A DNA stretch of 26,057 nucleotides, from contig JAIROC010000538.1 in assembly GCA_031257735.1 (NCBI GenBank), positions 1 to 26,057 on the forward strand. Direction: 5' to 3'. Position 1 is the first letter of the stretch. The number at the start of each line of letters is the position of its first letter. The position numbers and the translations under genes were made by a program. This DNA comes from Bacteroidales bacterium. GTDB lineage: Bacteria > Bacteroidota > Bacteroidia > Bacteroidales > WCHB1-69. This document shows positions 15,947 to 23,188 of the stretch, one piece after another. A model generated the notes under the pieces. That model was not told where the DNA came from and searched no databases. It worked only from the letters and a program-made list of their open reading frames with translations.

Positions 15947-18064
15947 ATGAGAAATTTTGTGTTGTTTTTTTTAATGGTTGCTTTTGGTATATCTGCAAAA
16001 GCACAGAATGAAGAGGTTATTACGTGGTTACCTGATAATGCAACAATAGATAATAGCTATGGTAATACGAGTTCATCTACAATAACAGTGTATATGGAGT
16101 TTAATTCAGAAGATATAATGAATTATAAATCAACAAAAAAGAAGTTGGATACAATTAAGCAGGTACAGTTTAATATTCGTTCTGAGTATTTTTCATCTAT
16201 TACGGCATGTAAGGTTATATTAATGCAGGGGGATGAGATTCAGGAAGCGACAGAAGTCGTAAATCAAGTTGTAAACGTCAGTAATTTGGTTAGTGACTGG
16301 AATATTACTGATTTAGCAACTGCTTATACTATTGACCCAGTTAAGAAATTGTACATTGGTTATCAATTGTCTTTTACTGGTACGGCATATCCTTTTTCTG
16401 TAAAAAAGGATGATGCTCATACTAAAAGCTGGATTCGCGCGGGGACTGGTGATTTTCAAAATCTATCAGGATATATTGTTTTTGTTAAAGCTGTAGCAGC
16501 AGTAGGAACATCACCTACCAATGAGATAAATTTAGTTTCTTTAAATATAGAGAAATATAATAAGATGGGAGATAGTCTTGCTATTCGGGGAACAGTTAAG
16601 AATATAGGAACAGACCCGATTACATCTTTTAGTATTAGTTATGAATTAAATGGAATATCTAATCAAGCAACGATTTCAGGTGTAAATATAGCTTCGGGCG
16701 CTTCGTATAATTTTACATATCCCAGTAAATATTATATCAATACAGTATTTTTGGGACAAATTAAAGTTAGAGTGTATGAACCCAATGGGGTAACAGATAT
16801 GGAGTTTAATAATGCACAGGAAACAGAGGTAAGGGTATATTCATCTACCGTACAGCGTGTTGTTTTACATGAAGTATTTACGAGTTCCACTTGTAATCCT
16901 TGTAATCCTGGTAATGTACAATTAAAAAGCGTATTAAATCAAGTTAATGATATTACAAAGTGGGCATGTATTAAATATCAGTATTATTTTCCCAGCACGG
17001 GAGATCCTTATTTTACGGATGAAGGATACACAAGAGGAACTTTTTATGGAGGTATCGATGGTGTCCCTACGCTTGTTGGAGATGGAGGTACATATAAGAA
17101 CAATCCTGGAGGATACTCTATTTCTAATTTTAATAATATGATTGAAGTTCCAGCTATTGCAACGATGACGGCATCTGTAACGCTAAGCGGTAAAACAGTA
17201 ACATTAGAACAAATGACTATTACTCCGGTAACGAATCTGACTAATTCGAATTTGCGCTTTTTTGCAGCCATTGTTGAGAAAAAGACAGTTAATAATGCGA
17301 AAACCAATGGTGAAACAGAATTTCTATATGTAATGAAAAAGTTTCTGACAAGTATAAATGGTGATGCTATCAATGCATTGGAAGATGGAAAACCTATAGT
17401 ATTGAACAACTATACATATACTTTTAATGGAAATTATCGTCTTCCTGTTTTTTATTCGACAAGAGATGCGATTAATCATAACACGGAGCATTCAGTAGAG
17501 GATTTCAATAATTTAATGGTTGTTTACTGGCTTCAGGATATTGTAACAAAGGAAGTTTATCAAGCAGGAAAAACCGACCCCAATCCGGGATATACTCCTC
17601 CTTCTTACTATACAGTAACAACAAATGCGAGTCCTTCGGATGCAGGAGTAGTTGCAGGCGGACCCTATTATGTACCAAATACAGAGGCACATCTTGTTGC
17701 GTACGTTTATAGTAATTCTGGCTATAATTTTGTTCGCTGGAGTGACGGAGTGACAGATAATCCTCGTACAGTTAAAATTACACAGGATACAAGTTTTACT
17801 GCCATATTTGAGGGAACTAATATAATAGATGTAACTCAAACTTCTTCTACACTAATTTTCCCCAATCCGGTGCAAGATGTTTTATACATTACTACAGATG
17901 CAAATATAGAACAAATAGAAATTTATAATATACAGGGACAACTTATAAAGACAGAAAATACAAATGCAGGTGAAATATCTACTATGGATTTATCACAAGG
18001 ATTATATCTGCTTCGTATTACAAGTGATAAAGGTGTTTCAACTCATAAATTTATCAAACAGTAA
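15947..18064 (+). CDS. T9SS-sorted secreted protein with Omp28/thioredoxin-like region
   Basis: A 705-residue exported protein. An N-terminal signal peptide ends near AKAQ (residue 20). Residues 30-165 are a beta-rich region. Residues 190-295 look like a CARDB-type beta sandwich (IRGTVKNIGTDPITSFSISY). A thioredoxin-like, Omp28-related segment follows, with CNPC at 316-319 in the context LHEVFTSSTC and a cis-proline-like GIDGVPTLVG. Residues about 540-615 form a divergent InlB-type beta repeat (GYNFVRWSDG...TFTAIF-like). The last ~70 residues are a type A T9SS C-terminal domain (IFPNPVQDVLYI...GLYLLRI). The protein should cross the inner membrane by Sec, be moved by the type IX machinery and have its tail removed. 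Substrate is unknown. It is bounded by its own promoter and terminator. Confidence 0.88.
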   Translation: MRNFVLFFLMVAFGISAKAQNEEVITWLPDNATIDNSYGNTSSSTITVYMEFNSEDIMNYKSTKKKLDTIKQVQFNIRSEYFSSITACKVILMQGDEIQEATEVVNQVVNVSNLVSDWNITDLATAYTIDPVKKLYIGYQLSFTGTAYPFSVKKDDAHTKSWIRAGTGDFQNLSGYIVFVKAVAAVGTSPTNEINLVSLNIEKYNKMGDSLAIRGTVKNIGTDPITSFSISYELNGISNQATISGVNIASGASYNFTYPSKYYINTVFLGQIKVRVYEPNGVTDMEFNNAQETEVRVYSSTVQRVVLHEVFTSSTCNPCNPGNVQLKSVLNQVNDITKWACIKYQYYFPSTGDPYFTDEGYTRGTFYGGIDGVPTLVGDGGTYKNNPGGYSISNFNNMIEVPAIATMTASVTLSGKTVTLEQMTITPVTNLTNSNLRFFAAIVEKKTVNNAKTNGETEFLYVMKKFLTSINGDAINALEDGKPIVLNNYTYTFNGNYRLPVFYSTRDAINHNTEHSVEDFNNLMVVYWLQDIVTKEVYQAGKTDPNPGYTPPSYYTVTTNASPSDAGVVAGGPYYVPNTEAHLVAYVYSNSGYNFVRWSDGVTDNPRTVKITQDTSFTAIFEGTNIIDVTQTSSTLIFPNPVQDVLYITTDANIEQIEIYNIQGQLIKTENTNAGEISTMDLSQGLYLLRITSDKGVSTHKFIKQ

Positions 18065-18093
18065 TTTATTTTTTAGGTAAGAAAATATTTCAT

Positions 18094-18124
18094 AAAGCCT
18101 CTCAGCCTTGGGAGGCTTTTTTTT
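18094..18124 (+). terminator. Rho-independent terminator after the T9SS cargo gene
   Basis: Stem AAAGCCTC/GAGGCTTT with a ten-base loop, followed by an uninterrupted T-run to 18124. It begins 29 nt after the stop codon of the cargo gene. It overlaps the extended open frame of the next gene, which is a reason to start that gene downstream of it. Confidence 0.9.
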
Positions 18125-18173
18125 CAGTTCAGTAAGGTATTTATTACTGCATAACCCGTTAAAGACTTTTACA

Positions 18174-19133
18174 ATGACAAACAAAGACCGTTACGAACAA
18201 TTCTGTAGAAAACAAACCAATATTCCTGTTTTTCTGCAAAAATGGTGGATGGATGCTGTGTGCATGGGTAAACAATGGGATGTTTTTTTGTATGAAGAAA
18301 ATGGGCAAATTATGGCTGTCTTTGTTTTTCATTATGTAAACAAATATGGCTTAAAATTCATTTTACTACCACAATTGACTCAGTATAATGGTATTTGGAT
18401 AGATTTTCCGCATTGTATTTCCGCGCATAAGAAACGAAGTCTTGAAAAAAAGATTATGTACTCTTTTATTGCCCAATTAGAAGCGGAAAAATATGTTTAC
18501 TATGAACAGAGTTTTCATTATTCCATTGTAAATTGGTTGCCATTTTATTGGAAAGGCTATAAGCAAACTACACGCTATACATACCAATTAAAAGATTTGT
18601 CGGATATGGAAAAATGTTTTTCCAAATTTTCATCGTCCAAACAAAGGCAAATAAAAAAAACAACAAACGATTTGATTGTGGATTTTGATTGTTCAGCGGA
18701 AGAATTTTACAGGGCAGCAACAGATAACCTGCAACTGAAACATGAGAAAATCAGTTATTCAAAACAATTATTTATGAATCTGTATCAGTCCTGTTTCTCA
18801 AGAGGACAAGGGCAAATTATCGCTATCCGTAATAAAAACAGACAGCTGTATGCCGCCTCATTTATTGTTTGGGATTTCATGAGCGCCTATTTTCTGTTAT
18901 ATACTATTCATCCGGAACATCGTTCATCAGGAGCTTCAAGTCGAATGGTATGGGAAGCCATACAATATGTATCCGATAAAGTCAATGTTTTCGATTTTGA
19001 AGGAAGTGTAAATGAACCCGTCGAATTGTCGTACAGCCGTTTCGGGACAGAACAGCTTCCCTATTTTACAATCAAAAAATCCAAATCCTTTTTGTTTAGT
19101 CTCCTTGTGAAGATAAAGGCAAAAAAAGATTAG
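18174..19133 (+). CDS. FemAB/GNAT-type acyltransferase-like protein
   Basis: A 319-residue cytosolic protein resembling Bacteroidota proteins annotated as GNAT/FemAB-like acetyltransferases (Acetyltransf_6 type). Supporting parts are the N-terminal RYEQFCRKQTNIPVFLQKWW (the conserved 'P-F-Q-WW' opening) and LPQLTQYNG. The C-terminal half has RNKNRQLYAASFIVWD, the acyl-CoA-site-like LLYTIHPEHRSSGASS and a final VFDFEGSVNEPV segment. FemAB relatives transfer amino acids or acyl groups to envelope precursors; the donor and acceptor here are unknown. The frame extends back to a TTG at 18108, but that lies inside the upstream terminator. The ATG at 18174 is preferred. Confidence 0.75.
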   Translation: MTNKDRYEQFCRKQTNIPVFLQKWWMDAVCMGKQWDVFLYEENGQIMAVFVFHYVNKYGLKFILLPQLTQYNGIWIDFPHCISAHKKRSLEKKIMYSFIAQLEAEKYVYYEQSFHYSIVNWLPFYWKGYKQTTRYTYQLKDLSDMEKCFSKFSSSKQRQIKKTTNDLIVDFDCSAEEFYRAATDNLQLKHEKISYSKQLFMNLYQSCFSRGQGQIIAIRNKNRQLYAASFIVWDFMSAYFLLYTIHPEHRSSGASSRMVWEAIQYVSDKVNVFDFEGSVNEPVELSYSRFGTEQLPYFTIKKSKSFLFSLLVKIKAKKD

Positions 19134-19163
19134 ATAAATCAAATCCCGTCTCAATAAATTTAT

Positions 19164-19171
19164 TACCTTTG
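19164..19171 (+). promoter_or_regulatory. Promoter -7 box for the TonB receptor-tcdA operon
   Basis: TACCTTTG is an exact match to the Bacteroidota -7 consensus, and the surrounding ATTACCTTTGCAGA is shared with the promoter at 15852. The transcript should start near 19178. That argues that the earliest in-frame codons (TTG 19177, ATG 19183) are too close to the 5' end and supports the ATG at 19219 as the translation start. Confidence 0.65.
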
Positions 19172-19218
19172 CAGACTTGAAAATGATGAGTTTGTTTTTT
19201 ATGATTATATTGAAGTTT

Positions 19219-21486
19219 ATGGTTGCAAAATGTAAGTACCTTCTGTCTTTGTTATTGTTGTTAAATATATCAGGGGCTTTTTCACAGACGGGAAGTATTA
19301 AAGGAATGGTATTTGATGAAAGTAATGGAGAAGCTATTGGTTTTGCGACAGTGTTGGTAAAAGGTACAACATTTGGCGCTATTACAGATGAGAATGGTAT
19401 TTTTTCGATAGATAAAATACCCGTAGGAGATTATGAAATACGTATATCATATTTAGGATATGATTCTTTGGTTGCTCCTGTAAGTGTTTCAGCCACGAAT
19501 GCTCCCGTTCAAAAGTATTATTTACATAATCTTTTCATCGAATTGGAAGGAGCGGAAATTAGCGCAGAAAAAATAATATCTCAAACAGAGACGCGTGTTT
19601 CCGTTGTTAATATAACACCCAAACAAATTCTTAGACTGCCATCCATCGGAGGCGTTCCCGATTTGGCGCAATATTTACAGGTATTGCCGGGAGTAATTTT
19701 TACGGGAGATCAAGGAGGACAATTATACATACGGGGTGGTACGCCCATTCAAAATAAAGTTTTATTAGATGGATTGGTTGTGTATAATCCCTTTCATTCC
19801 ATTGGATTATTTTCTGTTTTTGACACAGATATTCTAAAGAATGTACAGGTTTATACCGCTGGATTTGGCGCTGAATATGGCGGACGTATTTCCTCTATTA
19901 TGGATGTAAAGACAAGAGAGGGAAACAAAAAACGGTTTTCAGGAAAAGTGGATGTCAGTACATTTTCAGGAAAAGTGTTATTGGAAGGTCCTTTCCTGAA
20001 ACAAAAAGAAACAAAGTCCACAAGCATATCTTTTCTGCTTTCTTTGAGAGGTTCGTATTTGGAACAGACTTCAAAATGGTTTTATAAATACGCCGATAAG
20101 AACGGGCTTCCATACAATTACTTGGATGGGTATGGAAAAATGTCCATCGAAACGGGAAATGGAAATAAAGTTAATCTTTTTGGGTTCAGTTTTAACGACA
20201 GGGTTCGTTATCCCGACATAGCAACCTTTCAATGGAATGCTTGGGGAGGCGGAACTTCTTTTTTGTTTTTACCTTATAACTCTAAAATGATCATGGAAGG
20301 CACTATCGCTATCTCATCCTATAAAATGAATTTGGAAGAAGAAATTACATCAGAAAGAAACAGTTCTATTAATACATTGAATATCGGGATGGATTTCTCG
20401 TATTTGGCAGGTAAAAATACATTATCGTATGGGTTGGAAGTCTTGGGAACGTGGACAGATTATACATTTACAAGGTTTGCTATTCGACAGTATAATTTTA
20501 ACAGCGAACTTGGACTATATTTGAAATTCAAATGGACGTTGAAAAAAGTTTTGATAGAACCGGGCTTTAGATTACAGGCTTTTGCTTCACAGAGTTTTGT
20601 TTCTCCGGAACCTCGTCTGGCGATAAAATATAATATAACGGATGATGTCAGATTGAAGTTTTCGGGTGGACTTTATGCGCAGAATATTATGGGGGCTACT
20701 TCTGATCAGGATGTAGTGAATTTGTTTTATGGCTTTCTGACAGTCCCTGAAAGTGTAGTTCAAGATTCTTTAAAAGGTCGCGTAGTTAAAAATAGCGTTC
20801 AAAAAGCGCAACATGCAGTAATCGGATTGGAATGGGATCCCATCAAAAGCATGACAATTAATATTGAAGGATATATCAAAAATTTTTCTCAATTGACAAA
20901 TGTCAATCGTTACATGATATTTAATACCGATAATGAGTTTATTCTTGAATCAGGAATTGCTTACGGAGGAGATATAAATGCGAAATGGGAATATAAACAT
21001 TTCTATTTTTCTGCTGTTTACTCGCTCAATTGGGTTACCCGTAATGACGGGGTGATAGTTTATCGCACACATTTTGACCGTCGGCATAATTTAAACCTGT
21101 TGGCTTCCTATTCTTTTGGTAAGAGAAATTGTTGGCAGATAGATGTTCGGTGGAATTATGGTTCTGGTTTTCCTTTCACCAAGACCAAAGGATTTTATCC
21201 ACAGTTATCCTACATACAGTCTGTTTCAGGAGAAATAATCAGGATAAATGAAGATTTGGGCGTTGCCTTAGACAGTATCAATAAGGGACAATTGCCCGAT
21301 TATCATCGATTGGATATTAATATCAAGCGTAAATTTTTCATATCGGAGACCTGTATCATGGAAGTTGGAATTGGAGCTACAAATGCATACAATTATCAGA
21401 ATATTTTTTATGTGAACAGGGTTACGGCAGACAAAATTTATCAACTGCCTATTCTATGGAGTGTGAATGCCAATATTAGTTTCTAA
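19219..21486 (+). CDS. TonB-dependent outer-membrane receptor with carboxypeptidase-regulatory-like domain
   Basis: A 755-residue protein from the preferred ATG. It starts with a signal peptide (MVAKCKYLLSLLLLL...GAFSQ). Next is a CarboxypepD_reg-like domain (about 25-105: SIKGMVFDESNGEAIGFATV and TDENGIFSIDKIPVGDYEI). A plug domain (about 130-235) carries LPSIGGVPDLAQYLQVLPGV, GGQLYIRGGTPIQNKVLLDG and FGAEYGGRISSIMDVKTR. The remainder is an outer-membrane beta-barrel ending in phenylalanine (WSVNANISF). Such receptors import or bind ligands using TonB energy. There is no adjacent SusD partner, so it is not a classic SusCD pair, and the ligand is unknown. The frame is open back to TTG 19177. 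tcdA follows after 4 nt. Confidence 0.9.
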   Translation: MVAKCKYLLSLLLLLNISGAFSQTGSIKGMVFDESNGEAIGFATVLVKGTTFGAITDENGIFSIDKIPVGDYEIRISYLGYDSLVAPVSVSATNAPVQKYYLHNLFIELEGAEISAEKIISQTETRVSVVNITPKQILRLPSIGGVPDLAQYLQVLPGVIFTGDQGGQLYIRGGTPIQNKVLLDGLVVYNPFHSIGLFSVFDTDILKNVQVYTAGFGAEYGGRISSIMDVKTREGNKKRFSGKVDVSTFSGKVLLEGPFLKQKETKSTSISFLLSLRGSYLEQTSKWFYKYADKNGLPYNYLDGYGKMSIETGNGNKVNLFGFSFNDRVRYPDIATFQWNAWGGGTSFLFLPYNSKMIMEGTIAISSYKMNLEEEITSERNSSINTLNIGMDFSYLAGKNTLSYGLEVLGTWTDYTFTRFAIRQYNFNSELGLYLKFKWTLKKVLIEPGFRLQAFASQSFVSPEPRLAIKYNITDDVRLKFSGGLYAQNIMGATSDQDVVNLFYGFLTVPESVVQDSLKGRVVKNSVQKAQHAVIGLEWDPIKSMTINIEGYIKNFSQLTNVNRYMIFNTDNEFILESGIAYGGDINAKWEYKHFYFSAVYSLNWVTRNDGVIVYRTHFDRRHNLNLLASYSFGKRNCWQIDVRWNYGSGFPFTKTKGFYPQLSYIQSVSGEIIRINEDLGVALDSINKGQLPDYHRLDINIKRKFFISETCIMEVGIGATNAYNYQNIFYVNRVTADKIYQLPILWSVNANISF

Positions 21487-21490
21487 CAGT

Positions 21491-22210
21491 ATGGACTGGA
21501 AAGATAGAACACGCTTGCTCTTAAAGGAAAAGAAGTTATCTGTCTTGGAAGGTTCGCATGTTGTGATTGTTGGGTTAGGAGGCGTAGGCGCTTGTGCGGC
21601 TGAAATGCTTTGCCGAAGCGGTATCGGAAGGCTTACTTTGGTAGATGGAGATACAGTAGAACAAACAAATCGCAACAGACAGTTGGTCGCATTGTCTTCT
21701 ACCGAAGGAAAATTGAAAACAGAAGTATTGAAGGAACGTTTTATGGATATAAATCCGAATATTCAGATACAGGTCGTTAATGAATTTCTATCGGGAGAAA
21801 AAACAGCACAACTATTGGATATGAATAAATACGATTATGTGATAGATGCAATTGATACATTATCCCCTAAAATATTCTTAATCCTTGAAACACTCAAACG
21901 AAATATTCCACTTGTCAGTGCGATGGGCGCAGGCGGTAAGTTAGACCCTTCCAAAATACAGGTACAGGATATATCAAAAACATATCAGTGTGCTTTGGCA
22001 AGCGCTGTCCGTAAACGATTGAAAAAACAGGGTATTGTTCGCGGGTTTCAAGCTGTTTTTTCTACAGAATTTGTATCTGAAGATGTATCAAGAGAAGATG
22101 CGCTGTCACAATTTAAACGAACAACAATGGGAACAATTTCATACATGCCTGCTATGTTCGGATGTTGGTGCGCTTCCGTTTGTATTGACGGTTTGATAAG
22201 GAAAAATTGA
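21491..22210 (+). CDS. tcdA: tRNA threonylcarbamoyladenosine dehydratase TcdA
   Basis: A 239-residue E1-like (ThiF-fold) enzyme. The family cyclises t6A at position 37 of ANN-decoding tRNAs to ct6A using ATP. The nucleotide-binding glycine motif VIVGLGGVGACAAEML is at about residues 22-37. It is followed by VDGDTVEQTNRNRQLVAL, the VIDAIDTLSPK segment and GAGGKLDPSKIQVQDIS. The order and wording match E. coli TcdA (CsdL/YgdL). The ATG at 21491 is chosen because it aligns with family starts (MDWKDRT) and lies just past the receptor stop. An upstream in-frame ATG at 21467 would overlap the receptor gene. It is probably translationally coupled to the receptor. Confidence 0.92.
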   Translation: MDWKDRTRLLLKEKKLSVLEGSHVVIVGLGGVGACAAEMLCRSGIGRLTLVDGDTVEQTNRNRQLVALSSTEGKLKTEVLKERFMDINPNIQIQVVNEFLSGEKTAQLLDMNKYDYVIDAIDTLSPKIFLILETLKRNIPLVSAMGAGGKLDPSKIQVQDISKTYQCALASAVRKRLKKQGIVRGFQAVFSTEFVSEDVSREDALSQFKRTTMGTISYMPAMFGCWCASVCIDGLIRKN

Positions 22211-22295
22211 GGGAAAGAAAATAAGGAAGAAGGAACAATAAAAAAACATTTGAGGACAACCCAATAAATTCTTTCCTTAGATTTTGTAGTCACCT

Positions 22296-22358
22296 GAGCC
22301 GTATGCGGTGAAAGTCGCTTGTACGGTTCGCGACGTTACCGCTGCTGACCTACTCGAT
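22296..22358 (+). mobile_element. Group II intron 3'-end remnant (domain V and partial domain VI)
   Basis: A 34-nt block at 22296-22329 has the sequence and fold of bacterial group II intron domain V. It starts GAGCCGTATGCGG with the catalytic AGC, has a GAAA tetraloop at 22310-22313, and ends GTACGGTTC. The lower stem pairs GAGCCGTA with TGTACGGTTC, and the upper stem is GCGGT/GTCGC. A domain-VI-like tail ending CTGACCTACTCGAT follows; an AY 3' end would fall at 22358. No domains I-IV and no reverse-transcriptase ORF lie upstream, so this is a non-functional relic. The exact 3' boundary and the shape of domain VI are uncertain. Confidence 0.75.
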
Positions 22359-22370
22359 TTTAATGTAACA

Positions 22371-22480
22371 TAAAAATGAGAATTGTGTTGAAAACCATAA
22401 CATTATTAATGCAATTATTTCGCTGTTTGAGGGGAAAAATTGTTATGCGGCTGAAAAAAATCAGTCATATAGTCATTATT
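22371..22480 (+). repeat. 110-bp direct duplication, copy 1
   Basis: Aligned without gaps to 22568-22677, it differs at 11 positions (about 90% identity). It starts just before an ATG (22376), and the open frame runs past the repeat to a stop at about 22538. Similarity also extends a little upstream through ATTTTAAT, meaning the intron remnant ends right at the edge of the shared leader sequence. Confidence 0.85.
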
Positions 22481-22538
22481 CCCCTCTCCACGTCTAAAAA
22501 AAAATATTTTTTTATTCTCTATAATATAAAAAAATGAG

Positions 22539-22546
22539 TACCTTTG
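22539..22546 (+). promoter_or_regulatory. Promoter -7 box upstream of duplication copy 2
   Basis: TACCTTTG is identical to the boxes at 15852 and 19164. An A7-TA-T7 palindrome (22498-22513) ends 25 nt upstream, as at the 15852 promoter. The expected start near 22553 leaves about 20 nt before the ATG at 22573. This promoter is the main reason to take the second copy's small ORF seriously. Confidence 0.55.
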
Positions 22547-22567
22547 TTTCGTAATTTTAATCTGAAG

Positions 22568-22677
22568 TAAAAATGAGAACTATGTTGAAAACCATAACAT
22601 TATTAATACAATTATTTTGCTTCTTGAGGGGAAAAATTGTTATATGGCTGGAAAAAGTCAGTCATATAGTCATGATT
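22568..22677 (+). repeat. 110-bp direct duplication, copy 2
   Basis: Second copy of the duplication, offset 197 nt from copy 1. It contains ATG 22573 five bases in. All differences from copy 1 in the ATG frame change the encoded residue, so the pair shows no sign of purifying selection in that frame. The sequences diverge completely after 22677. Confidence 0.85.
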
Positions 22678-22773
22678 GTGCGTTTTTTATTTGCTTATTT
22701 ATTGCTTTATTACATTTTGAATGTTCCAAAACATATTGTTATCATGAATATTTGGAGGACAGAGTTCGGCTGA
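22573..22773 (+). CDS. Candidate 66-residue hydrophobic small protein
   Basis: An ATG-started frame placed about 20 nt after a predicted transcript start. The product has a basic N-terminus, a hydrophobic first segment (LKTITLLIQLFCFL), then a second strongly hydrophobic stretch around residues 34-52 (VMIVRFLFAYLLLYYIL). It ends EFG. It could be a small membrane protein. I do not recognise a family. An overlapping frame (22617-22814) is also open, and comparison with copy 1 does not favour either, so coding status is uncertain. Confidence 0.3.
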   Translation: MRTMLKTITLLIQLFCFLRGKIVIWLEKVSHIVMIVRFLFAYLLLYYILNVPKHIVIMNIWRTEFG

Positions 22774-22782
22774 ATAAGTCTG

Positions 22783-22805
22783 CATTACGTTCTCTTCGCG
22801 TAATG
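22783..22805 (+). other. Inverted repeat after the candidate small ORF
   Basis: Stem CATTACG/CGTAATG with a nine-base loop, 9 nt after the stop of the 66-residue frame. No T-run follows on the plus strand, so it is at best a weak or Rho-assisted terminator or an RNA stabiliser. Confidence 0.35.
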
Positions 22806-22949
22806 TGGACGTAATAAACAATAAGCGGTAGAAGCAGGGATTAGTATTGTATATTTTTGTAGAGACACTTTACCAGCCCTGTCAATTCGCCACCTAGAAG
22901 AAGTTAAGATACAAGTCCTGTATCTTGTAAAAAAAGATATATAAGCCAT
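22785..22949 (-). CDS. Candidate 54-residue basic small protein, minus strand
   Basis: A 54-codon frame on the minus strand. It starts MAYISFFTRYRTCIL, continues with basic and aromatic residues (SSRWRIDRAGKV) and ends HYAKRT. Its ATG lies 20 nt downstream of a perfect TAnnTTTG box (22970-22977), a spacing typical of the other genes here. A perfect hairpin, AAGATACA/TGTATCTT (22906-22926), lies inside the frame. I recognise no homologue. It may instead be a non-coding transcript, or the promoter match may be chance. Confidence 0.2.
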   Translation of the reverse strand: MAYISFFTRYRTCILTSSRWRIDRAGKVSLQKYTILIPASTAYCLLRPHYAKRT

Positions 22950-22969
22950 ACCTTTTTTTCAAACGGCTA

Positions 22970-22977
22970 CAAAAGTA
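22970..22977 (-). promoter_or_regulatory. Candidate minus-strand -7 box
   Basis: On the minus strand the sequence is TACTTTTG, an exact TAnnTTTG match, pointing left into the 22785-22949 region. No good -33 element is visible. In A/T-rich DNA such octamers arise by chance several times per window, so only the position relative to the small frame supports it. Confidence 0.3.
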
Positions 22978-23034
22978 CATTTTTTTTGTATACGTAGCGC
23001 GGAAATTTTTGAAAAAGGAATCTTTTATATCAAG

Positions 23035-23120
23035 GCAACCTAAGGGGTTCGGGTGAAGTGAACCAAGTGATTTTGTTTTCATAAAGAAAACGGGTTGCGA
23101 CCCCTTATTCAGAAATGAAT
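23035..23120 (+). ncRNA. Structured, pseudoknot-capable element upstream of the cysteine-cluster lipoprotein gene
   Basis: Two complementary pairs are interleaved: GCAACC (23035-23040) with GGTTGC (23093-23098), and TAAGGGGT (23041-23048) with ACCCCTTA (23100-23107). That order forms a pseudoknot with two abutting helices. Inside are GTTTTC-ATAAA-GAAAAC (23075-23091) and GGTTC...GAACC (23046-23064); the latter competes with the 8-bp helix. A hairpin ATTCA-GAAA-TGAAT (23107-23120) follows. It lies about 70-150 nt before the lipoprotein ATG, the position of a cis-regulatory RNA. It matches no riboswitch class I can name. Confidence 0.4.
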
Positions 23121-23139
23121 GAGGTTAATTTTAATGTGT

Positions 23140-23173
23140 CTGTCCCTGATAAAAATTAGGAAAAAGGGGACAG
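23140..23173 (+). other. Hairpin immediately upstream of the lipoprotein start
   Basis: Stem CTGTCCC/GGGACAG (7 bp) with a 20-base A/T-rich loop, ending 15 nt before the ATG at 23189. Its position close to the initiation region could affect translation. It also resembles the ends of mobile repeat units: GTGTCTGTCC occurs here and again at 25956. Confidence 0.45.
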
Positions 23174-23188
23174 TAAAATTTTATTATT

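Larger units (their letters stand above)
22211..22567. other. Gene-poor spacer with intron remnant, first duplication copy and a promoter
   Basis: After tcdA there is no convincing terminator. The first 85 nt are plain A/T-rich spacer. Then come the group II intron remnant (22296-22358), the first copy of a 110-bp duplication (22371-22480), an A7-TA-T7 palindrome (22498-22513) and a promoter box (22539). The first copy opens a 54-codon frame from ATG 22376 to the TGA at about 22538. It lacks an obvious promoter of its own. Confidence 0.5.

Noticed and set aside
22617..22814. 65-codon plus-strand frame overlapping the 66-residue candidate, with a Cys/His/Tyr-rich product
   Set aside because: It has no start near the predicted promoter, and comparison of the two duplication copies shows mostly amino-acid-changing differences in this frame too. 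It is kept only as an alternative reading of the same locus.
22894..23082. 62-codon minus-strand frame (product beginning MKTKSLGSLHPNP)
   Set aside because: It spans the minus-strand promoter candidate and the structured leader, has no recognisable domain, and its start lies in hairpin-forming sequence.
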